DNA of 37,557 bases from Stramenopiles sp. TOSAG23-2 (lineage: Eukaryota; Sar): positions 1 through 37,557 of the forward strand of contig LT649324.1 of the NCBI GenBank assembly GCA_900128395.1, in the 5' to 3' direction. The notes below the pieces were generated by a model, which was not told the DNA's origin, ran no database searches, and saw only the letters and a list, made by a program, of their open reading frames with translations. Position numbers and translations under genes: made by a program. Within the stretch, counting starts at the first letter, position 1. Each line of letters opens with the position of its first letter. Positions 29,390 to 36,862 of the stretch are shown here, one piece after another.

Positions 29390-30340
29390 CTATTGATTTT
29401 CTTTTGTTGGTTCTTTCATACCAGCTGTACGCTCAGCACCAGGTGTACGTATTGGACCAGTCGGTCTACCACTATATGCTGAATTAGGCTTTATACAATT
29501 CCTTATTACCATCATGAACACAATCATTATAGTTGGAAAATATTTTTGGAGAAAACCTGGTTGACTAACTGCACCAGCTCCAAAATATTTTGTTCCAACA
29601 ATAGTTATTGATTCCTTTTGCGTGGAAGAGGAACCAATTGGATGTACACTTAATATAAATTGATCTGGTCGTGTTATTATAAATTGATACCAACAGTTGT
29701 CTTCTTCTCCATGCCAATAGCCTTCGCTCATATGTATATCTGGTGGTGCTTTCTGATTGCCCTCAGATAGTAATGCTGGTATTTTCTTGAAATCAAAATC
29801 GAATAATGTTGCCATGTTACTATTTATTTCACTATCCTCCGATTCCTCATCAAACCCATCTCCATCGTCAGCAGCATTATTGTCACCGGTTAAAAATGAG
29901 CCGCTATTACCATTTCCATCATATCTTACTCGTAATTTTAACATGTTTATATGTCGAATTTTTTCAGCATTTATGTATTCTTCTTCGTAATATTTACCGA
30001 CTAAAGCATTTGTTAAGTTATCGCTACGTAAACTGTAAAATGCAACTTGAAAAGTTATTTCACCGTCTTCCCCGTCCGAATCTGATGGTAAAGCACCGAA
30101 AAGATCTTCCTCATCATCTTCACTCGTATCATCTGTTTCTTTGGGATTCTCTACACCAGAAGACGAGCCGTCAATAATTGCGGCCGTCTTTTTCTGTAAT
30201 TTCCAATCACCCTCAAAAAAAGTTCTAAACGTGAATTGAGTGTCTTTCTTTGCACCAAATATTGAAAAGATTGAACTATCCACGTGCAAAATGGAAGTAA
30301 ATAATATGATTCCACTAAATAATAGTACGATATTTTTCAT
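29390..30340 (-). CDS. ER-targeted single-pass membrane protein, unknown function
   Basis: 316 residues. The N-terminus (1-23) is a good signal peptide: Lys at position 2-3, a hydrophobic core, and a small-residue end (HVDSS). The body is acidic. It has a G-x-W opening (FFEGDWKLQ), an acidic insert rich in Asp/Glu, and later strands such as LFDFDFKKIP, SEGYWHGEEDNCWYQFIITRPDQF and ESITIVGTKYFG, so a beta-rich lumenal domain is likely. One hydrophobic helix (KYFPTIMIVFMMVI, about residues 262-278) precedes a short basic tail, giving a type I topology. The FLQKYF-hydrophobic ending recalls small ER membrane complex subunits (EMC10/EMC7 type), but I cannot support that identity over the rest. 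No enzymatic motif is seen. Confidence 0.7.
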   Translation of the reverse strand: MKNIVLLFSGIILFTSILHVDSSIFSIFGAKKDTQFTFRTFFEGDWKLQKKTAAIIDGSSSGVENPKETDDTSEDDEEDLFGALPSDSDGEDGEITFQVAFYSLRSDNLTNALVGKYYEEEYINAEKIRHINMLKLRVRYDGNGNSGSFLTGDNNAADDGDGFDEESEDSEINSNMATLFDFDFKKIPALLSEGNQKAPPDIHMSEGYWHGEEDNCWYQFIITRPDQFILSVHPIGSSSTQKESITIVGTKYFGAGAVSQPGFLQKYFPTIMIVFMMVIRNCIKPNSAYSGRPTGPIRTPGAERTAGMKEPTKENQ

Positions 30341-30850
30341 GATTTTTGCTCCTTTTCGTCTATATGTATTTAAATGTATGTATAGGCATAGGCATAGGTA
30401 TGTATAGATATAGATATCGTCAAAAGTTCAATAGCGTTTTTACATATGTAATGTAATATAATACTTTCTATAACTTGTTTATGTTTTATAATATTTATTT
30501 ATTCATTAAATTATTATTCCTCCTGTGGTGGAGGAATTTCGTTCATCATCAGCACAAGCGAAGTAAGAAGAACTCTGGAACTCTGGGAAAACTCAGCAAC
30601 TAAAACCAAGTATAATATTATTCTACCATTAGAATTATATGGGAGGGAAATCCTGGAAATCCCTTAAAGAATGAAGAAATTGTTGTTGTTGATGAGTGGT
30701 GTTTTGTTGAAGTGGTGTTGAAAGTTGAATATATTATATATTTTTTTTATCAGTTGCAGTATATATATACTGGTATACAATTGGAAATATGAATAGAAAG
30801 AAATTTTATTTGTGTTTAAAAGTATTAAAGCAGCAAGGAAACATAATACA
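30341..30850. other. Divergent intergenic region (0.5 kb)
   Basis: Shared upstream region of the ER protein (-) and RNF170-like (+) genes. AT-rich, with ATAGGC/TATAGATA short repeats near 30380-30415 and no gene seen. Confidence 0.5.
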
Positions 30851-31627
30851 ATGGACCATTATGAGGAACCTTCAACATATATACATGGCGTTGGAAATGA
30901 AGTGATAATCTTCCTAATGATATGTACAATTGTTTGGGCAACAATTGGCATTTATATATATTATAAAATATGCCATAATAGAAATGCAACAATAGAAGCT
31001 ATACTAAGTGATGAATTTAGAAGCTTAATTAGAACACAAAGAAGTGAGAATACTACCGATAATAATAATGATAATGCCAGCTTGCGTCCACCTAGTAGAA
31101 ATTATGGAAATGAAAATTGCCCTATATGTTTAGATACACTGTCCAATATTTCTATTACAACCAATTGTGGTCATGTTTTTGACTTAACTTGTTTTGGAGC
31201 ATTTTGGGAGCATCAATATCGTACTACAAATTTATCATGCCCTTGTTGCCGTACAAGAGTCAATATGATTCACCCAAATTTTGATATTGCACAATTTCCG
31301 CGTGAATTTCAGCATGTGGGTCGTTACAATCGCTCATGTGGTGGTATACCACGTACATTCAGCGAGATTATTTTTGATATGCCAGAGTTGATAAGACAAT
31401 TGAGAAATGCATTTTTTTCAAGGGATCTGTTATCAATAGCTTTTAAATTACGAATTTGTTGCCTTGGCATTATTGGATTTTTGTACCTTCTCTCTCCATT
31501 GGATCTAATACCTGAAGTAATTTTTGGTATATTTGGATATGTTGATGATATATTGTTATGGTTTATCGTTTTATGGATAATGACATCTCAATTCAGAAAT
31601 AGATTGCAAAGTTTGTGGAACGATTAA
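30851..31627 (+). CDS. RNF170-like membrane RING E3 ubiquitin ligase
   Basis: 258 residues from ATG 30851. The frame is open to a GTG at 30812, which I reject. There is one helix near residues 17-38, a RING at 90-134, and a C-terminal DUF1232 domain with two hydrophobic segments (LYLLSPLDLIPEV, then a GYVDDILLWFIVLWIM helix). That order (helix, RING, DUF1232) is the RNF170 architecture. RNF170 is an ER E3 ligase that ubiquitinates activated IP3 receptors in animals. The RING ligands are C90, C93, C106, H108, C114, C130 and C133. The position normally occupied by Cys/His between H108 and C114 is Asp111 (see findings). Asp can bind zinc in some RINGs, so the fold is probably intact. Substrates here are unknown. 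Confidence 0.85.
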   Translation: MDHYEEPSTYIHGVGNEVIIFLMICTIVWATIGIYIYYKICHNRNATIEAILSDEFRSLIRTQRSENTTDNNNDNASLRPPSRNYGNENCPICLDTLSNISITTNCGHVFDLTCFGAFWEHQYRTTNLSCPCCRTRVNMIHPNFDIAQFPREFQHVGRYNRSCGGIPRTFSEIIFDMPELIRQLRNAFFSRDLLSIAFKLRICCLGIIGFLYLLSPLDLIPEVIFGIFGYVDDILLWFIVLWIMTSQFRNRLQSLWND

Positions 31628-31764
31628 AAAATATTACGCCATATATATGTGTAAAATTTTTATAACTACGATAAAATACAAATATTTTTATTAAAATATT
31701 ACTCGTATTAAATTAAAAATATTATAAAATTTAATTTTAATTCCTCTCATATTATGATAAATTC

Positions 31765-33807
31765 TCATCGATCCCTTGTAATATATTTTTTGGCTTTTTC
31801 ATTTCTAAGATCTTTTTGTAACCCTATAATTAATTTCGTCAAGTGTAAATTTTCCTCGTTTACCTTTTCTAATTCCACTACTGTGCTTTGATGCAATCGT
31901 TGCATCCCGTCCAACTGTCGTGTTAGTTCATTATTTTCATTTTCTATTTTTTCAACTGTCTTTTGCAATTCTTCTTTTGACATCATTTGTGTAATTGCTT
32001 TATTAAAAATATCAAATATAGTCGTCTCTGCATTCGTATAATCATTATCAACTAAATTTACTAAATAATACGATTCGCGTATATCTTGCAATACTTTCTG
32101 TGCCTTTGTATATTTCTCCTTCTCTTTCTCTTCCACAGATGTTGGTCCTTTTTTATAAATATTTTCCCACATTCTCCAAAGCTCAAATGCTTCTTCTGAC
32201 CATACGCGGAAACTAGCAGTATCAACTACAGTCGGTTGGATAATTTCACGACATGGGAAAACACCCCAGGTCACTGCATTTGCACCTTCATTTACATTTA
32301 ATGTTTCTTCCCCGTTGACATTCCTTGCATGGTAAGATAATAATGGATATTTCGGCATTAATTTCAATAAAATATCTAACATGTCTTTGTTACAAAAAAA
32401 TTCCACGTATGCTTTTTGAAATACGTAACCACCTTCACCACCCCATCCATGAATTGGATCAGCAGAAGGTGCAGCGTTTACACTTGGTTGACTATTGATC
32501 GTTAAGAATCCTGCATTGTTCATTGTATTCAAATTTCGTAAAATTCGACTTGATTCCCCGGTCAACGCTTGATCGCACCATGGCAACATTTTAATTTTAC
32601 CCGATAGAAATTTTAAAAATACTTTTTTTACATCCAAGACTGATTGCGGCAATCCCCATTGTTTCAATTGACTTTTCTTTGGACGTTTATATGCCAAATA
32701 ATAATCAGTCAATTCACCATATGCAGGTGACCTATTGTCTCCCCATCTACCATTTGGAAATTCATCCCAAGTAGCAGTCCGTGATAAATAACTAGCCTCC
32801 CGTTGCTTCCAGAAAATTGGCCTTACATCTTCCTTCGCATTTCGTTCCATATAGGGTAATTGGCGTTGGGAATTTTTTGGCAACATCCCTAATCCTTGCA
32901 AAATTTGCGTAACGGCTACTGCTAAATTCATCGTGTAAAAATGCAAGGATCTGAAACCAATACTATTCTCTTTGCATTCGATTAACAAACGTTGCATTGT
33001 TTTGACCCCCAATTCAACACCATATGCTTTCACTGCTTCGTCGTTGTCTTTAATTTTCTTTAAAGATAAACGAATTTCTTGTGGAATAGCAGTTTTACAC
33101 CAGGACGTAAATTTCTCAAAACTACGATAATTTTGTATCGGTAAATATCCTGGTAATATTGGTATATTGATTCCATATTCTTTCACGCGCTTGATATAAC
33201 CTATGTAATTATCGACATCGAAAAAAAATTGAGATATCATAAAATCTGCACCAGCATCGCATTTTTCCTTTAAAAAGGCTAAATCTTGATCCTTTGTTTT
33301 AGTTGATGGTGGCAAATGTGTACTATTCCATCCGTCCGTATGAACTTCTGGATAACATGCCACTGCTACGCAAAAATAATCACCATGTTCCTCTCGTATT
33401 AATTTCACTAATTCAATAGCATTTGTAAATCCACCTGGACATGGCTGCCACTTCGATTCTCCTATTGGCGGATCTCCCCTCAATGCTAAGATATTTTGTA
33501 TCCCCGCCTCACGGGCATTTTTCAATACACGTTTTAAATCACTTCTAGGCAAGTGGCAAGTTAAATGTAATAAAACATCTAACCCATACGTTTGTATTTC
33601 ACGTCCAATTTTTAACCACAAATTCTCGTTTTTAAATGCACTTCTCCACGTCAAAGTGACAAAAGTTGGTCTTAAATTTGCATTCATATCACTTACACGA
33701 TTCAACAAATTCGATATGCCCGCTTCTGTTTTTGCGGGAAAATATTCAAATGACACCGTCGTTCCTCCATCTTCATAAGTTTTTAAGATTTTATCAATAA
33801 TTTTCAT
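31765..33807 (-). CDS. Methylenetetrahydrofolate reductase with coiled-coil tail
   Basis: 680 residues. It reduces 5,10-methylene-THF to 5-methyl-THF with FAD for methionine synthesis. The catalytic barrel (1-310) keeps the catalytic Glu (E21, in SFEYFPAKT), VTLTW (about 50-54), HLTC (81-84), and LRGDPP with the FAD-contacting Asp (D112). The second, eukaryotic SAM-regulatory-type domain follows (about 325-600), starting RPIFWK and ending ESYYLVNLVDNDY. The human enzyme's Ser-rich N-terminal extension is absent. Unusually, about 75 residues follow the normal C-terminus and are predicted coiled coil (LQKTVEKIENENNELTRQL and onward). NADPH or NADH preference and SAM inhibition cannot be told. 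It is convergent with the RNF170-like gene. Confidence 0.93.
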   Translation of the reverse strand: MKIIDKILKTYEDGGTTVSFEYFPAKTEAGISNLLNRVSDMNANLRPTFVTLTWRSAFKNENLWLKIGREIQTYGLDVLLHLTCHLPRSDLKRVLKNAREAGIQNILALRGDPPIGESKWQPCPGGFTNAIELVKLIREEHGDYFCVAVACYPEVHTDGWNSTHLPPSTKTKDQDLAFLKEKCDAGADFMISQFFFDVDNYIGYIKRVKEYGINIPILPGYLPIQNYRSFEKFTSWCKTAIPQEIRLSLKKIKDNDEAVKAYGVELGVKTMQRLLIECKENSIGFRSLHFYTMNLAVAVTQILQGLGMLPKNSQRQLPYMERNAKEDVRPIFWKQREASYLSRTATWDEFPNGRWGDNRSPAYGELTDYYLAYKRPKKSQLKQWGLPQSVLDVKKVFLKFLSGKIKMLPWCDQALTGESSRILRNLNTMNNAGFLTINSQPSVNAAPSADPIHGWGGEGGYVFQKAYVEFFCNKDMLDILLKLMPKYPLLSYHARNVNGEETLNVNEGANAVTWGVFPCREIIQPTVVDTASFRVWSEEAFELWRMWENIYKKGPTSVEEKEKEKYTKAQKVLQDIRESYYLVNLVDNDYTNAETTIFDIFNKAITQMMSKEELQKTVEKIENENNELTRQLDGMQRLHQSTVVELEKVNEENLHLTKLIIGLQKDLRNEKAKKYITRDR

Positions 33808-34332
33808 TTTTATAAATAATAATATACAAATAATCAGATTAAATTTTATTGTAATATTTACTAAAACAATTGTTCCAAAAGATTCTTTTCTTTCTTTCTT
33901 CCTAAATGATACACTTCTTGTATCTATAAATATATGTTATATATACGCACACACTTACTATATTTTGTTGTATTCGTTTGGTATGTCATTTCACGTATAA
34001 TAATCGGAATTCTATAATGTAAATGTATATATAATCGAATAATTTTTTATTATTATTCAATAATTATTTATTATGAATCTCAATAATAAATACCTGGTAT
34101 ATTACAGTATTACTTATTGTTGCACGCGCAAGAAGAGCTAGCTATTTGTTCTAATTGTATTCCCATGGTAATAATATTTTATTATAAGCAACATAACACC
34201 ACAAAATATTTTTATGCTACTAATTGGTATACTGTAACTAGTAATAAATACACCTATTAATTGAAATTAATGAGGAAAGAAGAAAGAAACTATAAAACAC
34301 TGGGATGCAAATGCCTAATCACTAATAAAAGG

Positions 34333-34350
34333 TAGAGAGGATCCTCTCTA
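34333..34350. other. 18-bp perfect palindrome centred on GGATCC
   Basis: TAGAGAGGATCCTCTCTA. It shares its inner 16 bases exactly with the site at 25754-25771, about 8.6 kb away. Confidence 0.7.
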
Positions 34351-34405
34351 AACTACGGTGGTAAGTATTACAATATTAATACGTGATATATTAATAAATA
34401 AATAA

Positions 34406-34506
34406 AGGCCAGCTGGTGTGCCTACCTATAATACTCTGGACACCAGAGATTTTCCTTGCCAGTACCCTGACAAGGAAAACTAGTGCCTACCAGCCTTTAC
34501 CAGCCA
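34406..34506. other. GC-rich block of nested hairpins
   Basis: Hairpins: CTCTGG-ACA-CCAGAG (34434-34448) and TTTTCCTTG (34450-34458) with CAAGGAAAA (34471-34479), 12-nt loop. The flanks carry GTGCCTACC twice (near 34418 and 34483) and several CCAGC words. It is not a tRNA. It could be a structured RNA or a decayed mobile element. Confidence 0.5.
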
Positions 34507-34731
34507 AATAATAATACATACAATCATAGTATAATACTATAATAATAGTAAGTAATAAGAATAAAACAAAAAAAATAATAATAATGAATAAACGCTTTTA
34601 GACTATAATATTACTTTATATTAAATACATGTGATGAGATAGGTATATATTTTACTAAAATTTTCACAATAAGCAACTTCAGTCATATAAGCATATATAT
34701 ATATGATAGTAGTAATAATAACAGCAACAAA

Positions 34732-35643
34732 ATGTCATTAAAACAAATTTCAGAGTTATTGGAACGTGTAGAGCGTGTGGAGGAAAAGTATGAACCACAG
34801 ACACAAAATGTTATTGAAGATTCTTGGGCTAGTCGTCGTTCAAAAGTATTTGCTGCATTACAAGGTGTTACAAAAGAGATGGATTTACTAGACGAAGCTA
34901 TGCAAAAACATGATAGCTTTCAAATACCGCAAATTAAACATAAAATTAGAAAAGCTCATCAGATTATACGTGAAGTAATTAAACGTATGAGAATGGTATA
35001 TGAGAAAACAGCGAAAAAAGCAAGTCGAAAAAGAGGTGCTAAAAAGCAAGAAGTAGAGAAGGAAGTAGCAAGTATGAAAAGCGATTTAACAGAAATTAAT
35101 TTAGAAGTTGAAAGAAGCATTAATGAATTTCATAAAAAGTTAGGTTTAGGTGGTGATGACAAAAGTGATTTAGAGATGGCTGGTATAAATAGTATGAATA
35201 TAGAATTAACAAATTTGATGGGCGGCTCAGAGGACGACAATAATAATGATAATCCTTTTATGTCAGATAAAAAATCAGGAGGTGGACAAAATGATAATAC
35301 AGGTATAAATAATCTTGGTGCGTATGAAGAACAAGTATTAGAACAAGTCGATAAAGAGCAACAGGAACTTGATAATCAATTAGATATGTTAGAGTCTTTA
35401 ATGCCTCAGATAAAAGAAATGGCAAATGTGATAGGTGAACAATTAGATGTGACAAATGCATTGGCAAAGGACGTTACTAAAAAGGTCCAAAAGGCTGATG
35501 ACAAATTAACAAATGTAGGTAAACAAATGGATGAATTTCAAAAAGAAGCAAAAGCGGCCAATCATTTATGTTACATCATTGGTTTTATAATTTTATTAGG
35601 TCTTGCTGGGGTTATTTATAATTTAATGCGTGGTACAGATTGA
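34732..35643 (+). CDS. SYP7-type Qc-SNARE
   Basis: 303 residues. It is tail-anchored: one C-terminal helix (about 279-297, CYIIGFIILLGLAGVIYNLM) with six residues after it. The N-terminal helices (1-90) open with an LERVERVEEKYE stretch and carry a helical-hairpin pattern like SYP7 family proteins. A basic segment, an Asn/Asp-rich linker and a single SNARE motif (about 205-265) follow. That motif fits the Qc heptads of SYP71 (LDMLESL, KEMANVIGEQLD, KVQKADDKL). The position that aligns with the zero-layer Gln of other Q-SNAREs is Thr241 (see findings). SYP7 proteins work in ER and plasma-membrane fusion; the compartment is not readable here. Confidence 0.8.
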   Translation: MSLKQISELLERVERVEEKYEPQTQNVIEDSWASRRSKVFAALQGVTKEMDLLDEAMQKHDSFQIPQIKHKIRKAHQIIREVIKRMRMVYEKTAKKASRKRGAKKQEVEKEVASMKSDLTEINLEVERSINEFHKKLGLGGDDKSDLEMAGINSMNIELTNLMGGSEDDNNNDNPFMSDKKSGGGQNDNTGINNLGAYEEQVLEQVDKEQQELDNQLDMLESLMPQIKEMANVIGEQLDVTNALAKDVTKKVQKADDKLTNVGKQMDEFQKEAKAANHLCYIIGFIILLGLAGVIYNLMRGTD

Positions 35644-36141
35644 GATTGTATATTATATATATATTATATGAAGTACGACATATCGAGTCGGCCACGCAGA
35701 TTTATATATATATTATATATATAAAATAATAGTAGTAGAGAGTTAAAGTAGTTTTAAAATTAAAAATACAATAACAACATAATACCTGGTAATATCAAAA
35801 CCAGATATTTTTTCACATTATGATAGTACATTTTTGGTAGTATACCAGGTATATTCTTCTGTATAGAAAGAGTCTGACGACGCAGACTATTCTTCTGTGT
35901 AGTGTATCCTGCCATACAGTATACCTTAACCTATTACTATACCAAAATAAAAAATATGGAGAAATTATTAAAAAAAATACTAAAATATAGTAGGAAATAA
36001 TATTAATATGCATTTAAATATATAACCATGTACTGTTGGACAGACAAGATAGTATATATTGTATATCAAAATTGTGGAACGAGGTAAGTGTACATATTTT
36101 GAATTATAGTCACATCCTTCCTTATCTATATATAAAGCAAG
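35644..36141. other. Intergenic spacer (0.5 kb)
   Basis: Between the SNARE and NrtS-like genes (same strand). AT-rich with two TACCWGGTA sites (35783-35791 and 35843-35851), 51 bp apart, and TATATATAT runs. No gene is seen. Confidence 0.5.
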
Positions 36142-36624
36142 ATGACAACAAAATTAACAGTTGATGAAGTTATAAAAGAATTAAAACTGGAAAAAAAAGA
36201 AAATCATAATATCGATACAATTATTAAAGAAATAAGAAAAGAGTATACTTCAAGTGATACAGTAGTTGATTTATTAAAGTATTGGACAAAGCAATACGAG
36301 ACGTCATCAGTTCACAATTTAGAAATAGACATTATATCTGATGATAACCGTTATTTTAAAATGATTAAGCCTGAGGATATGGCATTTACCCGGAATTGTT
36401 GCTTATCACTGAAAGAAGTTGATTATATAAAAAGTTTATTAGTTGCATTGACAGTGGGTACAGTTTTATTTTGTATCAATTATTTAAATTTAGTTATTAT
36501 GGGGAAAATGGATACGGAAAAATGGGTCAAAATGTCTGTCACGTATTGTGTTCCTTTTTGTACAGCTACCTATGGTCAAATGATTCCAATTTTGAAAAAG
36601 CCCAAAAAGCAATATAATATATGA
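36142..36624 (+). CDS. Small two-helix membrane protein, NrtS-like (candidate nitrate/nitrite transporter)
   Basis: 160 residues. The C-terminal half has two hydrophobic helices (98-120 and 128-150) with motifs GTVLFCIN (106-113) and YCVPFCTATYG (135-145), and FTRNCC (82-87) just before. This layout and spacing match my recollection of NrtS, the family of small bacterial nitrate/nitrite transporters described in cyanobacteria. Those proteins are about half this length and work as oligomers. The N-terminal 90 residues here are soluble, acidic and helical, and have no counterpart in that memory. Their role is unknown. The ATG 36142 is in caagATGa. Nothing nearby belongs to nitrate assimilation. 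The name is by pattern recognition only, without a search. Confidence 0.55.
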   Translation: MTTKLTVDEVIKELKLEKKENHNIDTIIKEIRKEYTSSDTVVDLLKYWTKQYETSSVHNLEIDIISDDNRYFKMIKPEDMAFTRNCCLSLKEVDYIKSLLVALTVGTVLFCINYLNLVIMGKMDTEKWVKMSVTYCVPFCTATYGQMIPILKKPKKQYNI

Positions 36625-36862
36625 GCTATGTGTGTGTGCTGTGTTTGTATGTGTTTTTATGTAATTGTCTGTCTTTACTTCGAATAATTTAAATTTAAAA
36701 TATTAAATACATGTAGGAGTAGGAATTATCATGAGTAAATTGAAAAAAAAATCTTATTTATTATATATGTGCGTAAATTAAATTATATTAAATATGATGA
36801 TTGATTTTCTTCACACATCATCAGGTTTATTATGGATTTCCAGGACTTCTCTTTCTCTTTTT

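Larger units (their letters stand above)
33808..34731. other. Divergent intergenic region (0.9 kb)
   Basis: Promoter region for MTHFR (-) and the SNARE (+). TACCTGGTA lies at 34091-34099, the GGATCC palindrome at 34333-34350 and a GC-rich hairpin patch at about 34406-34506. A GTAAGT at about 34361 could be a donor of a 5'-UTR intron, but nothing else supports one. No gene is seen. Confidence 0.5.

Noticed and set aside
29806-30177. 123-codon plus-strand frame opposite the ER protein
   Set aside because: His/Tyr/Leu-rich antisense shadow of an Asp/Glu-rich segment.
36084-36109. Possible 26-nt intron (GTAAGT to TATAG) upstream of the NrtS-like gene
   Set aside because: Far shorter than normal spliceosomal introns, outside the coding frame, and no other gene here needs splicing.
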